Assembly: GCA_002325615.1 (NCBI GenBank)
Contig: DCSL01000034.1
Span: forward strand, 1-5,059
Direction: 5' to 3'
Length of the DNA stretch: 5,059 bases
DNA from: Amoebophilaceae bacterium UBA1467
GTDB lineage: Bacteria > Bacteroidota > Bacteroidia > Cytophagales > Amoebophilaceae
Shown here: one piece after another, positions 1-5,059 of the stretch
Position numbering within the stretch: position 1 is the first letter of the stretch
Layout: each line of letters opens with the position of its first letter
Translations under genes and position numbers: made by a program
Notes under the pieces: generated by a model
What the model was told of the DNA's origin: nothing
Databases searched by the model: none
What the model saw: only the letters and a program-made list of their open reading frames with translations

Positions 1-1
1 T

Positions 2-643
2 GTCTATGTGTAGTTGGTAGAATTTGATGATTGCGTCCGTGACACGCCTTTTCATGGCCTTATCCATTTTGATCTGTCCATGTATTTTGTTGCTAGGTAG
101 TAAAGAATTGAGGCCCTCTAGCGTTTCTTGATTGATCTCCCAGTGCTGCCCTGAACGACGCAACTGTGTATAGATGTCCTGAAAATTACTGATGCCAAAG
201 CCTAAATAATGCCCTAGTTGTAGCATGAAGGTCAGGTAAAATAACTCATAGCCAGCAATTTTCTCATTCAACTCCACCACTGCCCGCCACAAAAAATTAA
301 ATAACTTCTCATTGTGTTCCTCTTCACGGATCATTTTAGCTAAAAACTCCGCTAGGAACACAGCCATAGTTGCCTTTTTGATATTGTCTAAAATATTGTT
401 GTTGGGTGTACAGCACTGCACTTCAGCCACACGCTGTATACCTCTCTGCTTTCTATAGTACACTACCATATCTAGGAGCGTGAGTGGCTGAAAGAGGGCA
501 ATGTTGTATTTGGGTTTTTTCGTTCTTACGCCCTGAATAATATAAGCCTGCAGCCCAAAAGTCTCGGTAAATATTTTGGCAATGATAGAAGTTTCTCTGT
601 ATTTGATATTGCTTAATACAATACCTTGGGTTGTGTGGAGCAT
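2..643 (-). CDS. recO: DNA repair protein RecO (3' end cut by window edge)
   Basis: RecO works in the RecFOR pathway, helping load RecA onto SSB-coated single-stranded DNA and annealing strands during gap repair. The minus-strand frame is open from an ATG at 643 to the window edge, giving 214 residues with no stop. The N-terminus (MLHTTQGIVL, then YRETSIIAKIFTETFG at about 15-30) matches the RecO OB-fold opening, where a TxGIVL strand is followed by a Y-E-S/I strand and a TExFG turn. The helical domain follows, with the family-like LQLGHYLGFG at 141-150. Bacteroidota RecO is usually about 225-245 residues, so roughly 15-30 C-terminal residues are missing. Only an adjacent Cys pair (77-78) is present, so the part seen has no CxxC zinc site, as in E. 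coli RecO. No Shine-Dalgarno is seen. It lies 71 bp downstream of the rhomboid gene on the same strand and has no clear promoter, so co-transcription is likely (inference). Confidence 0.9.
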   Translation of the reverse strand, partial: MLHTTQGIVLSNIKYRETSIIAKIFTETFGLQAYIIQGVRTKKPKYNIALFQPLTLLDMVVYYRKQRGIQRVAEVQCCTPNNNILDNIKKATMAVFLAEFLAKMIREEEHNEKLFNFLWRAVVELNEKIAGYELFYLTFMLQLGHYLGFGISNFQDIYTQLRRSGQHWEINQETLEGLNSLLPSNKIHGQIKMDKAMKRRVTDAIIKFYQLHID

Positions 644-714
644 GCAAGAACAAGGCTAAACTATAAGCAAGAGTACTTCCTGAGATGCTTTGGTAGGACT
701 AGGAACATAGTTGG

Positions 715-1500
715 TTAATAATGCTGATTCTGCTTCTTCCACCATCGAACCAAGAGATAGGCAAATAATATACCTCCGAGATGGGCAAAGTGCGCCACAT
801 TATCAGCAGGATTGTCCCTCACACCTGCATATAGTTCATACATACCATAGATGGCAATCACGTACTTGGCCTTGATAGGAAGAGGAATGAAGAATAAAAA
901 TAGCTCTGTATTGGGAAATAGCATGGAAAATGCCATGAATATACCGAATACACTGCCAGAAGCGCCTACTGTAGGCATGTTAGCTTTGAGTGTATATAGT
1001 TGACTGACTATCGCCTTGCTCTTGGCTATATAAGCCAGGTCGTCAGGGCGCTCAAAAAAAGTAGAGATAAAGGAATAGAAAGAGCTATAGGTGTTATGGG
1101 GAAATTTTTTTAAAAAAGCTACAAAGCTTTTTGGATCAGGTTGGATCAAATAAGTGTGGTACAAACTCTCAATCTTACTTACCTCAAGGTATTGCATCCC
1201 TGCATAAAGTACTGCTGCACCTAGCCCTGTAATGATATAGAATGTGATAAATTTCTTAGAGTTCAGTGTATGCTCTAAAATAGGCCCAAAAGTGAGCAGG
1301 GCAAGCATGTTGCTAAAAAGATGACCAAAGCTTGCATGTACAAAAAGGTGGGTAAAGAATTGGTAGGGTCTGAAGTAGTCAGATAAAACACACCTTAGTC
1401 CCAGGGTATCTATCAGGTCAAGCTTTAGTAAATTTTGTGCAAAGAAAATCGCAATATTGGGAAGAATAAGTTTTTTGACAATCGGTGTAATTCGGTGCAT
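715..1500 (-). CDS. Rhomboid family intramembrane serine protease
   Basis: This is a 261-residue integral membrane protease of the rhomboid (S54) family, which cleaves transmembrane segments of membrane proteins inside the bilayer. All core motifs are visible. HASFGHLFSNM at 55-65 has the TM2 His60 and Asn64 of the oxyanion region. VGASGSVFG at 178-186 carries nucleophile Ser181. AHFAHLGG at 236-243 carries the general base His240 in the last membrane helix. Hydrophobic segments lie at about 11-25, 48-72, 84-103, 180-195, 199-224 and 238-252, consistent with the basic six-helix core. Between the third and fourth segments is a hydrophilic stretch of about 70 residues (105-175), longer than in GlpG. 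The C-terminus is basic (RWWKKQ), suggesting a cytoplasmic tail. The start at 1500 is supported by a good promoter match ending about 39 bp upstream. The substrate cannot be inferred; recO downstream gives no functional clue. Confidence 0.95.
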   Translation of the reverse strand: MHRITPIVKKLILPNIAIFFAQNLLKLDLIDTLGLRCVLSDYFRPYQFFTHLFVHASFGHLFSNMLALLTFGPILEHTLNSKKFITFYIITGLGAAVLYAGMQYLEVSKIESLYHTYLIQPDPKSFVAFLKKFPHNTYSSFYSFISTFFERPDDLAYIAKSKAIVSQLYTLKANMPTVGASGSVFGIFMAFSMLFPNTELFLFFIPLPIKAKYVIAIYGMYELYAGVRDNPADNVAHFAHLGGILFAYLLVRWWKKQNQHY

Positions 1501-1538
1501 TTGCTTCGTATGGGTTGTGGTGCCTTACATAAAGCGTA

Positions 1539-1569
1539 CAAAGGTAATGGCTAGTGTAGGACCGGACAA
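1539..1569 (-). promoter_or_regulatory. Predicted Bacteroidota-type promoter for the rhomboid gene
   Basis: On the minus strand TTG (1569-1567) is followed after exactly 20 bases by TACCTTTG (1546-1539). This is a perfect match to the Bacteroidota -33 TTG / -7 TAnnTTTG consensus at an accepted spacing. A start about seven bases beyond the -7 box would fall near 1532 and leave a leader of about 32 nt before the ATG at 1500. It implies that the rhomboid gene, and probably recO, form a unit separate from holB. Predicted from sequence only. Confidence 0.6.
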
Positions 1570-1723
1570 CCCAACCGGGTGTGTCAGTGAAGTGGAGATG
1601 TATGAAGCTAAGGCGTCAAGGGGGCGATTGTTACAGCCTACTATGGCTACAGGTACAACCTGGGAGGTGGTAATCTCAACTTTCTGTGAGGAGTGCCTAA
1701 TGCTTGGTAGCATGGCCAGTATA

Positions 1724-1750
1724 ATTGCTTACAATTGAATTTGAAGCAAT
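1724..1750. repeat. Inverted repeat downstream of holB, possible weak terminator
   Basis: ATTGCTT at 1724-1730 pairs perfectly with AAGCAAT at 1744-1750 across a 13-nt AT-rich loop. Read on the minus strand it begins 29 nt past the holB stop codon, where a terminator for the rpmE-glmU-holB unit would be expected. The stem is AT-rich and is followed by TATAC rather than a T-run, so intrinsic termination would be inefficient. It could equally be a fortuitous repeat. Confidence 0.25.
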
Positions 1751-1778
1751 AGTTTCCCCTAATAGTAGGATGGACTGG

Positions 1779-2909
1779 TTAAGCTAGAGCCGTAAAAGTA
1801 TGGGAGATCCGTAGAGACAAATCCAAGTATAGTATTCTTGGATTTACGTGCCGTTCTATATGGTAATAAGCCTGATTCAACCAGGTGATCCATTCCTTGA
1901 TTTGCTGATGCGTTAAGGTTTTTCTCAATTTTTGAGTAAACTCTTGCTCTGCATCTGTAGTCCGTGTGAGCCCTGCTTGTATAAAATACAGCACTAATGC
2001 CTCTCGTAGCATGTGTAAGGAATAAGCTAAGAAATTTCTCTGGCCTGCTTTGGACATCTCCTGAAAAGACTCTGCTTGGGCTACCAGTTTCGTCAAGTCG
2101 TGGGCATAACACAACCGCATCCAGCTTTTAAAGTAGTCAAAATAATCTCCCGTCATATTCTCGACAAGCTTGAGTGCCTTGTTGAGATTTCCATCCGACA
2201 ACAGTGTAATCTGTGCTAGCTGCTCCTGATTCAGAGAACACTGTTGTGCGAGTATACTTGAAAGTGCTTTATCTGTAAAAGCAGGGATATGTATCTGCTG
2301 TGTGCGTGAGCGGATTGTGCCCAGAATCTTTTCAGGATAAACACTTACCAGCAAGAAAAGTGTATGGGGAGGGGGTTCTTCTACAATCTTGAGTAACGCA
2401 TTGGCAGCCGCTATGTGGAGGTATTCTGGAAGCCAGATGAGGACAACCTTATACGCCCCCTCAAAGGCTTTTAAGCTTACGGCTTGGATGATTTCTCTGG
2501 CCTCTTCTTTTGAAATACTAAGCTGCTTGTTTTCGCTATTCAGATAGTAGCTCCAGTCGCTGTCATGACCATAAGGATGTTCATGGAGAAAAGTACGCCA
2601 AGTCTTTAGAAAATTTGCACTGACGACATCCTTGCCTATGACTTGCTTGGTAGCACTAGTAGGAAAAATAAATTTTACATCTGGGTGGACAAACTTTTTC
2701 ATTTTGAGACAAGAAGCGCATTGGCCACAAGCATCTTCTTCAAGTCTATTCTGACAGTTGAGATAAGTAATAAAGGCCAATGCTAAGGGGAGGCTGACAT
2801 TGCCTTCAGGGCCCCAAAATAGTTGGGCATGTGGGACCTGGTTACTTTGCGCTATATGAATAAGATGTCGCTTGAGAGGCGCATAGTCCTGAATAGCTGC
2901 AAACTGCAT
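1779..2909 (-). CDS. holB: DNA polymerase III clamp-loader subunit delta'
   Basis: Delta' is the stator subunit of the clamp loader (with delta and DnaX), which places the beta sliding clamp on primed DNA at the cytoplasmic replication fork. The 376-residue protein shows the AAA+ fold in order. PHAQLFWGPEG at 26-36 is the P-loop region, but the following NVS lacks the GK[ST] of a working Walker A. A zinc module follows with four cysteines at 52, 61, 64 and 67 (C-x8-C-x2-C-x2-C, then HPDV). AANALLKIVEEPPPHTLFLL at 168-187 is the Walker B-like and EEP region. IRSRTQ at 199-204 is the SRC-type arginine-finger motif (Thr replaces Cys). A helical collar domain lies beyond about 210. A non-ATP-binding P-loop is normal for delta'. 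Length is slightly above E. coli HolB (334) and usual for this phylum. It begins 12 bp after the GlmU-like gene, so it is almost certainly in the same operon. Confidence 0.95.
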   Translation of the reverse strand: MQFAAIQDYAPLKRHLIHIAQSNQVPHAQLFWGPEGNVSLPLALAFITYLNCQNRLEEDACGQCASCLKMKKFVHPDVKFIFPTSATKQVIGKDVVSANFLKTWRTFLHEHPYGHDSDWSYYLNSENKQLSISKEEAREIIQAVSLKAFEGAYKVVLIWLPEYLHIAAANALLKIVEEPPPHTLFLLVSVYPEKILGTIRSRTQQIHIPAFTDKALSSILAQQCSLNQEQLAQITLLSDGNLNKALKLVENMTGDYFDYFKSWMRLCYAHDLTKLVAQAESFQEMSKAGQRNFLAYSLHMLREALVLYFIQAGLTRTTDAEQEFTQKLRKTLTHQQIKEWITWLNQAYYHIERHVNPRILYLDLSLRISHTFTALA

Positions 2910-2921
2910 TACTGAATCTTT

Positions 2922-4121
2922 TTAGCTTCGATAAAGAGCAGTAGTAAGAAATACGTGTGCGAGGATTTTTTTGTCTTGTTCTGTTAGTTGTACCGAGCGT
3001 CGAACCGTCATTCGTTCAGCTGCTTCCAGTGCCTGATCTAAGCGGTAGGTTTGTATACGCTTGTCTAGCATGCCCCAAGTGAAAGAAGGGATAACTTTAT
3101 CAAAATAGCCCACGCCAAATAAATTGGCACTTACCCCGACCATTGTCCCCGCATTAAACATCGTATTAATAGCACACTTGCTATAATCACCCATAAAGAG
3201 CCCACAAAACTGCTTGTCTGTGGTGTAAAACTCCTTTCTATGTTCGTCCCAAGTTTTGACGTTGCCATAGTCACTTCTCAAGTTAGAGGTATTTGTTCCT
3301 GACCCTAGATTACACCATTCCCCAATTACCGAATGCCCCATAAAGCCATCATGGGCTTTATTACTGTAACCTAAAATGACCGAATTACTGACCTCACCGC
3401 CCACTTTTGCATAAGGGCCAATAGTAGTCGCATTACTTATCCTGGCTCCTGCATGGATTTGCGCTTCCTCACAAATCGCAACAGGTCCGCGAATGATAGC
3501 ACCTTCTTGAATGATAGCATTGCTACCAATGTAGATAGGACCTGACTCGGCATTTAGAATGACTGCTTTGGTCGAGACGCCTTTTTCTAGGAAAACATCT
3601 GTCTCATTGTAGGTAATGGTATGTTGATCTTGAATGCGTTGTGTAGTACGTCTTTTGCAAATACATTGAAAATCTTTTATAATCTCTTGTTCGTTGATTA
3701 AGAAAATGTCCCAGTTATTTTTGATTTGTGTGAGCGGGCCCTCGAAGAGGATGCTTTGCAAATGAGGAGTGCCAAAATCATCATTTTGAAAACCCTGGAG
3801 CGCTGTTCTGTCACAAAGAGTGGCAATCAGCGTATCGTCTTTTACAAGCTTCTGATTGCCTTTAAGGTTTCTGATAGCCTCTACAAGTACTTGGTCAGGA
3901 CAGACTGTGCTGTTGATACACAGACTTTCTTGGGCGTCTACGCAGGGAAACTTACTACTGAGGTAAGGCGCTGTAAGAAATGAGTAATCACCCTGCAAAT
4001 AATGCTTCCATTTTTCCTCAATTGTGCGAATCCCAACCCTTACTTTGGCCAATGCCCTTGTATAAGAGAAAGGTTTTAGTAATCTCCTAGCCTGAGGCGT
4101 GTCAAAAAGTACGATATTCAT
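2922..4121 (-). CDS. GlmU-like UDP-GlcNAc diphosphorylase / GlcN-1-P N-acetyltransferase (alternate Bacteroidota family)
   Basis: This probable bifunctional cytoplasmic enzyme makes UDP-N-acetylglucosamine for peptidoglycan and surface glycans. It belongs to the alternate GlmU family of Bacteroidota (the TIGR03991 type), not classical GlmU. From the start chosen at 4121 it is 399 residues. It opens MNIVLFDTPQ, as homologues do, then FSYTRALAKVRVGIRTIEEKW, the N-terminal signature, and has no LAAGxGTRM motif. The C-terminal half, from about residue 175, is a left-handed beta-helix of hexapeptide repeats (for example VILNAE, PIYIGS, AIIQEG, AIIRGP). It contains NKAHDGFMGHSVIGEWCNLG, aligning with the GlmU acetyltransferase active-site region, including the expected catalytic His. 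A helical tail ends the protein. An in-frame ATG at 4133 would add MGHC, but homologues start at the second Met. It lies 34 bp after rpmE and 12 bp before holB. Activity is inferred from the family; other sugar nucleotides are possible. Confidence 0.88.
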   Translation of the reverse strand: MNIVLFDTPQARRLLKPFSYTRALAKVRVGIRTIEEKWKHYLQGDYSFLTAPYLSSKFPCVDAQESLCINSTVCPDQVLVEAIRNLKGNQKLVKDDTLIATLCDRTALQGFQNDDFGTPHLQSILFEGPLTQIKNNWDIFLINEQEIIKDFQCICKRRTTQRIQDQHTITYNETDVFLEKGVSTKAVILNAESGPIYIGSNAIIQEGAIIRGPVAICEEAQIHAGARISNATTIGPYAKVGGEVSNSVILGYSNKAHDGFMGHSVIGEWCNLGSGTNTSNLRSDYGNVKTWDEHRKEFYTTDKQFCGLFMGDYSKCAINTMFNAGTMVGVSANLFGVGYFDKVIPSFTWGMLDKRIQTYRLDQALEAAERMTVRRSVQLTEQDKKILAHVFLTTALYRS

Positions 4122-4155
4122 GCAATGGCCCATTCAAAGATTACACAACTACTAT

Positions 4156-4401
4156 CTATTTTTTCCCGTACTTCTGCTGGAATTTCTCCACTCTTCCGGC
4201 CGTGTCCACAAAAATTTTCTTCCCTGTGTAGAAAGGATGGGAGGCGGCACTGATCTCTACTTTGATTAAGGGGTACTCCTTGCCATCTTCCCACTGTATA
4301 GTGTCTTTGGCGTTCATCGTAGAGCGTGTCAAGAATTTCGAATCACTTGAAGTATCTAAAAAAACAACTTCTTGATAAGCGGGATGGATGTCTTTTTTCA
4401 T
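4156..4401 (-). CDS. rpmE2: 50S ribosomal protein L31, type B
   Basis: L31 is a small protein of the large ribosomal subunit that helps form an intersubunit bridge. The 81-residue product starts [16 protein letters not shown] and has the L31 hallmark SHPFYTGKK at 54-62, then a basic C-terminus ending KFQQKYGKK. It has no cysteine at all, so it is the zinc-independent C-minus (type B) form, with the slightly longer length typical of that form. Nearly all its sequence is alignable to L31 with no sign of truncation. It is the first gene of the minus-strand unit with the GlmU-like enzyme and holB. The upstream region is A/T-rich with no Shine-Dalgarno, and an 11-bp palindrome lies 13 bp before the start. 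In some bacteria type B paralogues respond to zinc, but no Zur-type site is apparent here and this may be the only L31. Confidence 0.96.
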   Translation of the reverse strand: MKKDIHPAYQEVVFLDTSSDSKFLTRSTMNAKDTIQWEDGKEYPLIKVEISAASHPFYTGKKIFVDTAGRVEKFQQKYGKK

Positions 4402-4413
4402 AATGGATAATTT

Positions 4414-4424
4414 TCTCTGAGAGA
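4414..4424. repeat. Perfect 11-bp palindrome in the rpmE upstream region
   Basis: TCTCTGAGAGA is a perfect palindrome of 5-bp arms around one central base. It sits 13 bp upstream of the rpmE start codon, in the predicted leader or at the transcription start. It could be a protein-binding operator or a leader-RNA element; ribosomal protein L31 genes in other phyla are autoregulated through leaders. A chance occurrence of this length is also quite possible. Confidence 0.3.
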
Positions 4425-4454
4425 CGAATCTACCAAAAAAAATTAAAAAGACAG
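4425..4454 (-). promoter_or_regulatory. Weak candidate promoter for rpmE-glmU-holB
   Basis: On the minus strand CTG (4454-4452), then 19 bases, then TAGATTCG (4432-4425) matches the TTG / TAnnTTTG pattern with one mismatch in each box. The spacer is T-rich. A start near 4418 would give a leader of only about 17 nt. No better match was found between 4402 and 4560, but the true promoter could lie elsewhere in this 245-bp divergent region. Confidence 0.25.
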
Positions 4455-4562
4455 TATCTATGACGAATAGCAGGTAGACTTTTTTCAGGTGTGCTCTCGG
4501 CAGTGATTTATTTTTTCCAGACGCTACGTAATGCTAAATATTTCCCATCAGACCAATGAAAC

Positions 4563-4595
4563 TTGTTTTTTTAATACTAAAAATTTAAAATTTTG
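4563..4595 (+). promoter_or_regulatory. Candidate promoter for the methyltransferase gene
   Basis: TTG at 4563-4565, a 22-base A/T-rich spacer and AAATTTTG at 4588-4595 match the Bacteroidota TTG / TAnnTTTG pattern with one mismatch in the -7 box. Transcription from about 4602 would leave a 45-nt leader. The surrounding run of A and T makes a chance match fairly easy, hence the modest confidence. Confidence 0.35.
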
Positions 4596-4646
4596 AGGGT
4601 ACAAATGCCACTACTGCGTATTTAACGCCCGAGATAAAAAATCCAG

Positions 4647-5059
4647 ATGCGCATGCAAAGTAACAATGAATTAGTCGATGAATTAGTAAGGCGTGGCGCG
4701 TTAACAACGCCTACGATTATTGTTGCTTTTCAGGCAGTAGATAGAAAATATTTTGTACCGTCAGGCATAAGCAGCCTGGCTTATGAAGATCACCCTTTAG
4801 ACATTGGCTACAAGGCTACTATTTCACAGCCAACTACTGTGGCTTTTATGTTAGAAAAACTAGCTCCGAAAGCAGGGGAAAAGATACTAGACATTGGCTC
4901 TGGTTCAGGGTGGACTACTGCATTGCTAGCCTATATTGTAGGGGCAACGGGGACAGTACAGGGTGTTGAAATAGTTCCAGAATTGACAGAGTTGGGTATC
5001 AATAACCTAAAAAAGTATCCCTTTAGGAATGCAGAAATTATGCAAGCAGAAAAAAGGCT
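4647..5059 (+). CDS. pcm: Protein-L-isoaspartate O-methyltransferase (3' end cut by window edge)
   Basis: This cytoplasmic enzyme transfers a methyl group from S-adenosylmethionine to isoaspartyl residues in damaged proteins, starting their repair. The frame runs from ATG 4647 to the window edge: 137 complete codons of an expected 210 or so. The PIMT N-terminal pattern is clear. VDRKYFVP at 31-38 is followed by AYEDHPLDIGYKATISQPTT at about 45-64, containing the family's substrate-binding TISQP element. ILDIGSGSGWTTALLA at 79-94 is SAM motif I. VQGVEIVPEL at about 104-113 is the post-I acidic strand that binds the SAM ribose. A stop (TAA, 4635-4637) in frame just upstream limits the start to 4647 or the ATG at 4653. 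No Shine-Dalgarno is seen; the leader is A-rich (GATAAAAAAT). It is divergent from rpmE with 245 bp between the starts, so it has its own promoter. Confidence 0.93.
   Translation, partial: MRMQSNNELVDELVRRGALTTPTIIVAFQAVDRKYFVPSGISSLAYEDHPLDIGYKATISQPTTVAFMLEKLAPKAGEKILDIGSGSGWTTALLAYIVGATGTVQGVEIVPELTELGINNLKKYPFRNAEIMQAEKR

Larger units (their letters stand above)
1501..1778. other. Intergenic spacer with GC-rich, hairpin-rich core; no confident gene
   Basis: This 278-bp gap separates holB from the rhomboid gene. Bases 1561-1680 are about 52% G+C by hand count, while a sampled line inside the rhomboid gene (1081-1140) is near 35%. Several short inverted repeats sit side by side: 1565-1585 (8 pairs, one bulged G, 4-nt loop), 1635-1648 (4 pairs), 1654-1672 (7 pairs around one A.G mismatch, 3-nt loop) and 1695-1716 (8 pairs with a 2-nt bulge, loop TGGT). 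Two small overlapping reading frames exist: minus 1525-1713 (62 codons) and plus 1547-1738 (63 codons, AAAGG just before its ATG). Neither resembles a family I recognise, and the rhomboid promoter sits inside both. No tRNA, SRP RNA, tmRNA or RNase P signature was found. A structured RNA, a regulatory region or a decayed gene are all possible. Confidence 0.35.

Noticed and set aside
453..653. Minus-strand 66-codon open frame starting near the recO start
   Set aside because: It overlaps recO in another frame; the recO frame (start 643) gives a family-like protein and this one does not.
644..714. Terminator between the rhomboid gene and recO
   Set aside because: Only a 5-bp TTCCT/AGGAA pair with a 19-nt loop and no T-run; too weak to call.
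1501..1778. Known RNA gene (tRNA, SRP RNA, tmRNA, RNase P RNA, riboswitch)
   Set aside because: Looked on both strands for the T-loop motif, the SRP GGAAGGxAGCAGCC-type loop, tmRNA ends, the RNase P GAGGAAAGTCC core and common riboswitch boxes; none is present.
1759..2112. Minus-strand 117-codon open frame overlapping the end of holB
   Set aside because: A shadow of holB; no recognisable domain, and holB is intact through this stretch.
2805..2820. Degenerate Walker A of delta' as evidence of a broken gene
   Set aside because: Delta' subunits normally do not bind ATP and commonly lack a functional P-loop; the rest of the protein is intact.
3726..3983. Plus-strand 85-codon open frame inside the GlmU-like gene
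   Set aside because: Antisense to a well-supported conserved gene, with no family resemblance or promoter.
1..5059. Mobile element, CRISPR array, toxin-antitoxin or defence system
   Set aside because: No direct-repeat arrays, transposase or integrase motifs, or paired small genes were seen; all sizeable genes are housekeeping or a common membrane protease.

Overview
The window looks like a chromosomal housekeeping stretch from a member of the Bacteroidota. Three things point there. A GlmU-like protein has the N-terminal signature of the alternate sugar-nucleotidyltransferase family typical of that phylum. It is linked to a cysteine-free type B ribosomal protein L31 and a DNA polymerase III delta' subunit. 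The best promoter match, TTG-N20-TACCTTTG, fits the Bacteroidota consensus (TTG ... TAnnTTTG) rather than E. coli -35/-10 boxes. Starts lack strong Shine-Dalgarno sequences, as is usual in this phylum. Genus cannot be settled from the sequence; an AT-leaning Cytophagales-type bacterium is a reasonable guess.

Layout, left to right. Positions 2-643 (minus) hold recO, cut by the window edge. Positions 715-1500 (minus) hold a rhomboid intramembrane serine protease with an intact Ser-His dyad. Positions 1501-1778 are a 278-bp spacer, more GC-rich in its middle than its flanks and containing several hairpins; it carries a promoter for the rhomboid gene but no convincing protein gene. Positions 1779-2909 (minus) hold holB, 2922-4121 (minus) the GlmU-like enzyme, and 4156-4401 (minus) rpmE type B. 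Positions 4402-4646 are a divergent promoter region, and 4647 to the right edge (plus) is the first two thirds of a protein-L-isoaspartate O-methyltransferase.

The order rpmE - glmU-like - holB, with gaps of 34 and 12 bp, reads as one operon joining translation, UDP-GlcNAc supply for the cell wall and the replication clamp loader. The rhomboid gene appears to start a second unit that may run on into recO across a 71-bp gap. The methyltransferase gene is transcribed the opposite way. No mobile element, CRISPR array, tRNA, rRNA or defence system is visible. The only stretch not explained by known genes is 1501-1778, the best candidate for something undescribed, probably a structured RNA or regulatory region. 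The evidence for it is modest.
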